A stretch of DNA of 64,000 nt from Lactonifactor longoviformis DSM 17459 (GTDB lineage: Bacteria; Bacillota; Clostridia; Lachnospirales; Lachnospiraceae): positions 358,076-422,075 of the forward strand of contig NZ_FQVI01000002.1 in assembly GCF_900129135.1 (NCBI RefSeq). Direction: 5' to 3'. The notes under the pieces were generated by a model. It was not told the DNA's origin and ran no database searches. It saw only the letters and a program-made list of their open reading frames with translations. This document shows, piece after piece, positions 60,612 to 64,000 of this stretch (positions within the stretch are counted from its first letter, which is position 1; every line of letters starts with the position of its first letter). The translations under genes were made by a program, and so were the position numbers.

Positions 60612-60645
60612 AATAGCGGCTCTGCCTGTATGCATCACCGCTATT
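60612..60645 (-). terminator. Hairpin after trkH
   Basis: AATAGCGG (60612-60619) and CCGCTATT (60638-60645) pair 13 bases beyond the trkH stop. Only TTTG follows on the minus strand, so termination may be partial. Confidence 0.6.
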
Positions 60646-60657
60646 GCTTTTTCATGA

Positions 60658-62097
60658 TTAATATTTTTTCCAGCTGGAAGGGGCAAACAGCAGCAGCATG
60701 GGAAACAGCTCCAGACGTCCTGCCAGCATATCAAACATCAGCACAAACTTAGCCGGCGCAGAAAAAATTGAGAAATTCTGCGTGGGGCCCACCAGCTCCA
60801 GACCAGGCCCGATATTATTCAGGGTAGCTGCCACTGCTGTAAAATTCGTGGTAAAATCCAGCTCATCCATTCCCAGGAGCAGTACAGAGGTAAAAAACAC
60901 CAGGAAGTATACGGCAATAAAAACATTGGTAGATCGCACAACCTCATGTTCGATCCTGTGTCCGTCCATGGCAATCTTCTTGACACTCCTGGGATGGGAG
61001 ATCATTCTCAGTTCCTTTTTAATCGTTTTCAGCAGGATGGTAATCCTGGATACCTTGATGCCTCCCCCCGTACTCCCGGCACAGGCGCCCACGAACATCA
61101 GAATAATCAAAATTGTTTTCGAAAACTGAGGCCAGAGGTCAAAGTCCACAGTGGCGAACCCTGTGGTGGTGATAATGGATCCCACCTGAAAAAATGCATG
61201 CCGCAGGGTTTCACCCCAGCTGCCGAACATGTCCCTGACATTAAAAGCGATCAGGAGTGCACTTGCCAGGATAATCCCCAGATACATCCTCACCTCTTCC
61301 ATCTTCAGGACCTGTCTCGGCTTTTTGTGAATGATAAGAAAATAAGCACCAAAGTTTACACCGCTGAGTATCATAAACACAGTTACAATATTCTGTATCG
61401 CCGGAGAGAAGCCAGCCAGACTGTCTGAGTGGGTTCCGAATCCCCCGGTACCCACCGTACCGAATGTATGGGTAATGGCGTCAAAAGCTGTCATACCTGC
61501 CGCGACCAGCAGGACAAACTCTACGACCGTAATGATGAAATAGATGCCATACAAAATCATAGCTGTATTTCTCACTCTGGGAACCAGTTTCCCCACAGAG
61601 GGACCGGGGCTCTCCGCCTTCATGAGGTTCATATTGAACCCTCCCACCAAAGGCAGAATCGCCAGGATAAAGACAAATACCCCCATGCCGCCGATCCAGT
61701 GAGTAAAACTTCTCCAGAAAAGGCTGGCCTTGGACAAGGCCTCCACATCTGCCAGAATACTGGCTCCTGTAGTAGTAAAACCAGATATCGTCTCGAAAAG
61801 CGCATCCACATAAGAGGGGATATCACCGTTCAGCACAAAAGGCAGGGCACCGAAGGCGCTCATGACAATCCATCCTGCCGATACAATCACAAAGCCTTCC
61901 CTTGCATACAGCGAAGTATTAGCCGGCTTTTTATGGGAGAATATCAGTCCTATGACGAGGCATAGAACTGCCACTCCCAGAAAGGAGAATCCATCCTGTT
62001 CCTGATATAATACTGCCACAAGGCAGGGCAGAGTCAGAAAAGCTGCTTCAAAATTAAGTATCCAGCCTAATATATATAGAATCATTCCGTAATTCAT
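60658..62097 (-). CDS. trkH: Trk/Ktr potassium uptake system, membrane subunit
   Basis: A 479-residue K+ channel-like transporter with four P-loops. Selectivity-filter segments include 'SGFTTTGASILADVEA', 'GTVGTGGFGTHSDS', 'ITTTGFATVDFDLW' and 'LNNIGPGLELVGP'. The ATG at 62097 is 10 bases after the trkA stop; an earlier frame start overlaps trkA. With TrkA it forms the regulated low-affinity K+ uptake complex. Confidence 0.95.
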   Translation of the reverse strand: MNYGMILYILGWILNFEAAFLTLPCLVAVLYQEQDGFSFLGVAVLCLVIGLIFSHKKPANTSLYAREGFVIVSAGWIVMSAFGALPFVLNGDIPSYVDALFETISGFTTTGASILADVEALSKASLFWRSFTHWIGGMGVFVFILAILPLVGGFNMNLMKAESPGPSVGKLVPRVRNTAMILYGIYFIITVVEFVLLVAAGMTAFDAITHTFGTVGTGGFGTHSDSLAGFSPAIQNIVTVFMILSGVNFGAYFLIIHKKPRQVLKMEEVRMYLGIILASALLIAFNVRDMFGSWGETLRHAFFQVGSIITTTGFATVDFDLWPQFSKTILIILMFVGACAGSTGGGIKVSRITILLKTIKKELRMISHPRSVKKIAMDGHRIEHEVVRSTNVFIAVYFLVFFTSVLLLGMDELDFTTNFTAVAATLNNIGPGLELVGPTQNFSIFSAPAKFVLMFDMLAGRLELFPMLLLFAPSSWKKY

Positions 62098-62107
62098 AAT
62101 CTTTGCC

Positions 62108-63469
62108 CTAGTCCTCCAATATATCCAGGATATCATGGATTCTGTAATCTGTAACAACAACGATCACAGAGTCCCCCACTTTGATCTTATCCTGTCCGCC
62201 GGGAATAATAATCTTTCCGTACCGGTTAATGCCGCATATCAGTATATTCTTCTTCAGCTGAAGCTTTTCCAGAGGAATCCCGACCACAGGTGATTCTTCT
62301 TTGATTAAAAACTCCAGGGCCTCTGCCCGGTTATCATTGAGCTTATAGAGATTCTCTACATTGCTGCCCATGGAGTCCTGCATAGACCGTACATACTGGA
62401 TAATAAATTCCGTAGTAATGTATTTGGGATAGACAATACAGTCCAGGCCCAGATTTTCAATTACCTCGTCAAAGGAAATTCTATTCACTTTTGTGACAAG
62501 CTTTGCTTTTGATTTACTCTTTGCAAACAGAGAGAGCAGGATATTCTCCTCATCAAAATTTGTGAGAGCGGCAAAGCCCCGGATCTGCTCCAAGCCCTCC
62601 TCCAGAAGGAGGTTCTGGTCAGTCCCATCCCCGCAGATAATGCTGGCCTTTGGAAGCAGCTCACTTAGTTCCTCACATCTCTGCCTGTTCTGCTCAATAA
62701 TTTTAACATCAATCCCTGCATGGATCAGACGAAGGGCCAGATAGAATGTAATCTTCCCGCCGCCAACGATCAAAACATTGGGAACCCGGTTGGTCTCTAC
62801 TCCTATCTTCCGGAAAAACTGGCTGGCCCTGCTCGGAGCGGCCACAATAGAGACTATGTCCTTTTCCTGAAGTACAAAATCCCCCAGAGGAATAAAAACC
62901 TCCTCTCCCCTCTGCACCATACAGACAAGCACCTCGCAGCCCAGCTTGCCTCTGATATTAGAGACGGGTGTATCATGAAGCTTATTTCCCACAGGAATGC
63001 GGAACCGCAGAAGCTCGATCCGCCCTTTGGCAAACGTGTCTATTTTAATGGCGGAAGGGAACCGGAAGATACGGGCCATCTCCGATGCCGCAGCATACTC
63101 CGGATTAATTATCATTGCCAGGCCCAGTTCCCGCTTCAGGAATTCTCCCTCGCTGCTGTAGATAGGGTTTCTCACCCTTGCAATTGCCTTGCAGTTTCCC
63201 GCCTTCTTGGCTATCAGGCTGCAGAGCAGGTTTCTCTCGTCTGAATCTGTCACTGCAATCAGCAGATCCGTGTTGTCAATATCAGCCTCTTTCAGAACAC
63301 TGTAGCTTGCTCCGTCCCCCACATATCCCATAACGTCAAAATCATTTGTCACACGGGATATCCGGTCCGGATTCCTGTCTACCACAATTATATTGTGGTC
63401 TTCCTCCCCGCTCAACTGGTCTGCCAGAGTATATCCTACCTTCCCGCAGCCCACAATCATTATCTGCAT
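62108..63469 (-). CDS. trkA: Trk potassium uptake regulatory subunit
   Basis: A 453-residue cytoplasmic protein with two RCK units. The first NAD-binding motif is 'IMIVGCGKVGYTLADQL' (residues 3-19) and the second 'NVLIVGGGKITFYLALRL' near 235. Each is followed by a TrkA_C domain ('DFVLQEKDIVSIVAAPSRAS', 'GGQDKIKVGDSVIVVVTDY'), a common site for ATP/NADH or c-di-AMP. GGAGGAG lies 4-5 bases before the ATG. The upstream leader can form alternative hairpins. Confidence 0.96.
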   Translation of the reverse strand: MQIMIVGCGKVGYTLADQLSGEEDHNIIVVDRNPDRISRVTNDFDVMGYVGDGASYSVLKEADIDNTDLLIAVTDSDERNLLCSLIAKKAGNCKAIARVRNPIYSSEGEFLKRELGLAMIINPEYAAASEMARIFRFPSAIKIDTFAKGRIELLRFRIPVGNKLHDTPVSNIRGKLGCEVLVCMVQRGEEVFIPLGDFVLQEKDIVSIVAAPSRASQFFRKIGVETNRVPNVLIVGGGKITFYLALRLIHAGIDVKIIEQNRQRCEELSELLPKASIICGDGTDQNLLLEEGLEQIRGFAALTNFDEENILLSLFAKSKSKAKLVTKVNRISFDEVIENLGLDCIVYPKYITTEFIIQYVRSMQDSMGSNVENLYKLNDNRAEALEFLIKEESPVVGIPLEKLQLKKNILICGINRYGKIIIPGGQDKIKVGDSVIVVVTDYRIHDILDILED

Positions 63470-63481
63470 TTTTCTCCTCCG

Positions 63482-63561
63482 TAGATTTCGCTTTCCCGTG
63501 TTAATTACAGCCTGGCTGTCGGGAAAACAGCTGTCATTTTACTGACAGCCCTAGTAATCTA
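63482..63561 (-). promoter_or_regulatory. Structured trkA leader with mutually exclusive helices
   Basis: In the minus-strand leader, TAGATT and AATCTA (63482-63487 with 63556-63561) close a junction. One arm is GCTGTCA/TGACAGC (63430s excluded; 63530-63536 with 63543-63549). The other is TTTCCCG/CGGGAAA (63492-63498 with 63520-63526), capped by ACAGC/GCTGT (63507-63519). The GGCTGTC and GACAGCC elements occur twice each and could pair in the alternative register. It ends 13 bases before the trkA ATG. I do not recognise a known riboswitch. Confidence 0.6.
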
Positions 63562-63640
63562 TAATAGCAACTTCTATACTATTTATCAATATCCTTTGTG
63601 TAATAATTTTGTTCAATTATTTCCCGGATGTTGTATCTTC

Positions 63641-63668
63641 ATTATAGCAGAGCAACAGAGAAACACAA
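63641..63668 (-). promoter_or_regulatory. Sigma-A promoter of trkA, abutting the group II intron
   Basis: TTGTGT (63663-63668), 16 bases ending in TGC, TATAAT (63641-63646) on the minus strand. The first T of the -35 is at or next to the last base of the intron. Confidence 0.7.
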
Positions 63669-64000
63669 TCGAGTAGGAGGGAGTGATTAACTCCCGTCCT
63701 CTCACACCACCGTGCGTACCGTTCGGTACACGGCGGTTTCAATAGTTGACGTGCACAGACTGATAGGCAGTGGCTAAATCATAGAAGCCACTGTTTATCA
63801 ATCTTTCTTTTGTTAATGCTCTGTTGACCGCTCCCATTCCCGATACATACCAGTATTTCCTGCGGCTGTTTGCCGCCTGATGTGCAAAATATTCGGGTAT
63901 TCCGTGTTTCATAAGGTTTCTTTTCCTTGTTTTGGGTAACTTCCACTGTTTCCATATGCACATACGAATACGGTGATACAGCCATGAGTTCAGTTCGTCT
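63668..64000 (-). mobile_element. Group II intron, 3' part
   Basis: The minus strand shows the end of a maturase gene followed by a domain V-like hairpin (about 63690-63728: ACCGCCGTG and CACGGTGGT flank a TACCGAACGGTA stem) and domain VI with the terminal sequence CTCCTACTCGAT. This order is that of bacterial group II introns. The 5' part of the ribozyme and most of the protein lie outside the window. The intron is read in the same direction as trkA. Confidence 0.9.
63739..64000 (-). CDS. ltrA: Group II intron reverse transcriptase/maturase, C-terminal fragment
   Basis: The frame is open to the window edge and gives the last 87 residues. The pieces 'SWLYHRIRMCIWKQWKLPKT', 'PEYFAHQAANSRRKYWYVSG' and 'AVNRALTKERLINSGFYDLA' are the maturase (domain X / GIIM) end of LtrA-type proteins, which bind the intron RNA for splicing. 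The reverse transcriptase domain is outside the window. A second open frame in the same place is a shadow. Confidence 0.92.
   Translation of the reverse strand, partial: DELNSWLYHRIRMCIWKQWKLPKTRKRNLMKHGIPEYFAHQAANSRRKYWYVSGMGAVNRALTKERLINSGFYDLATAYQSVHVNY

Noticed and set aside
63482..63561. c-di-AMP (ydaO) riboswitch before trkA
   Set aside because: The leader is too short and the conserved ydaO blocks are not recognisable. The helices are reported as an unassigned leader structure.
63779..63985. Second open frame of 68 residues in the intron maturase region
   Set aside because: It is a shifted shadow of the maturase C-terminus, whose frame gives clear LtrA-type motifs.

Overview
The window looks like a chromosome segment of a spore-forming gut Firmicute, most probably a Lachnospiraceae-type Clostridium relative. 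The evidence is a complete spoIIAA-spoIIAB-sigF operon, a five-gene spoVA operon, an alpha/beta-type small acid-soluble spore protein, the murB-rapZ-whiA-crh-like cluster, addAB, Gram-positive cell-wall proteins with choline-binding-like repeats, a T-box leader, a cobalamin riboswitch and AGGAGG ribosome binding sites. No tRNA, rRNA or CRISPR array was recognised. Taxonomy is inferred from gene content only.

Layout. 1-3.9 kb: end of a GNAT acetyltransferase, then an alcohol dehydrogenase/GPH sugar symporter pair divergent from an AraC regulator. 4.0-7.8 kb: tcdA, murB, rapZ, whiA and an HPr-like gene with Glu at position 15. 7.9-12.5 kb: sporulation block (spoVA under a near-consensus sigma-G promoter; spoIIA-sigF upstream). 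12.6-20.5 kb: TPR protein, a 49-residue protein, folC, an LtaS-like enzyme and valS. 20.5-21.6 kb: no intact gene, but the valS T-box leader and a cobalamin riboswitch with no recognisable gene behind it. 21.6-25.5 kb: purine permease, SASP, and a padR-DUF1700-DUF4097-pspC envelope cassette. 25.6-30.6 kb (+ strand): a compact type IV pilus-like operon (transglutaminase lipoprotein, PilC/GspF, four small membrane-anchored proteins, PilT-like ATPase). 30.6-43.4 kb: AGCS symporter, addAB, an anchored FMN_bind-like protein, nadE, hslO, a methyltransferase.

43.4-44.5 kb is a noncoding kilobase with two very large palindromes. The first has perfect 65-bp arms and is palindromic to its tip. The second has roughly 120-bp imperfect arms; in its outer 60 bp all seven transition differences keep G-U pairing only if the + strand is transcribed. 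I consider this the strongest candidate for an undescribed RNA or DNA element. 44.5-50 kb: MATE pump, then a LysR-controlled operon for an unidentified organic acid (DASS-type carrier, D-2-hydroxyacid dehydrogenase, RraA-family aldolase). 50-54.5 kb: DUF4250 protein, clpB, a secreted NlpC/P60 hydrolase. 54.7-58.4 kb: deoB-cdd-pdp-deoC nucleoside catabolism. 58.4-60.5 kb: a secreted repeat protein containing a fresh 180-bp tandem duplication. 60.6-63.5 kb: trkA-trkH potassium uptake, with a leader that can fold in two mutually exclusive ways. The right edge carries the 3' end of a group II intron whose last base overlaps the -35 box of the trkA promoter.

Where noted, starts were moved to in-frame codons with better ribosome binding sites. 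All functional names come from reading motifs by eye; no database search was run.
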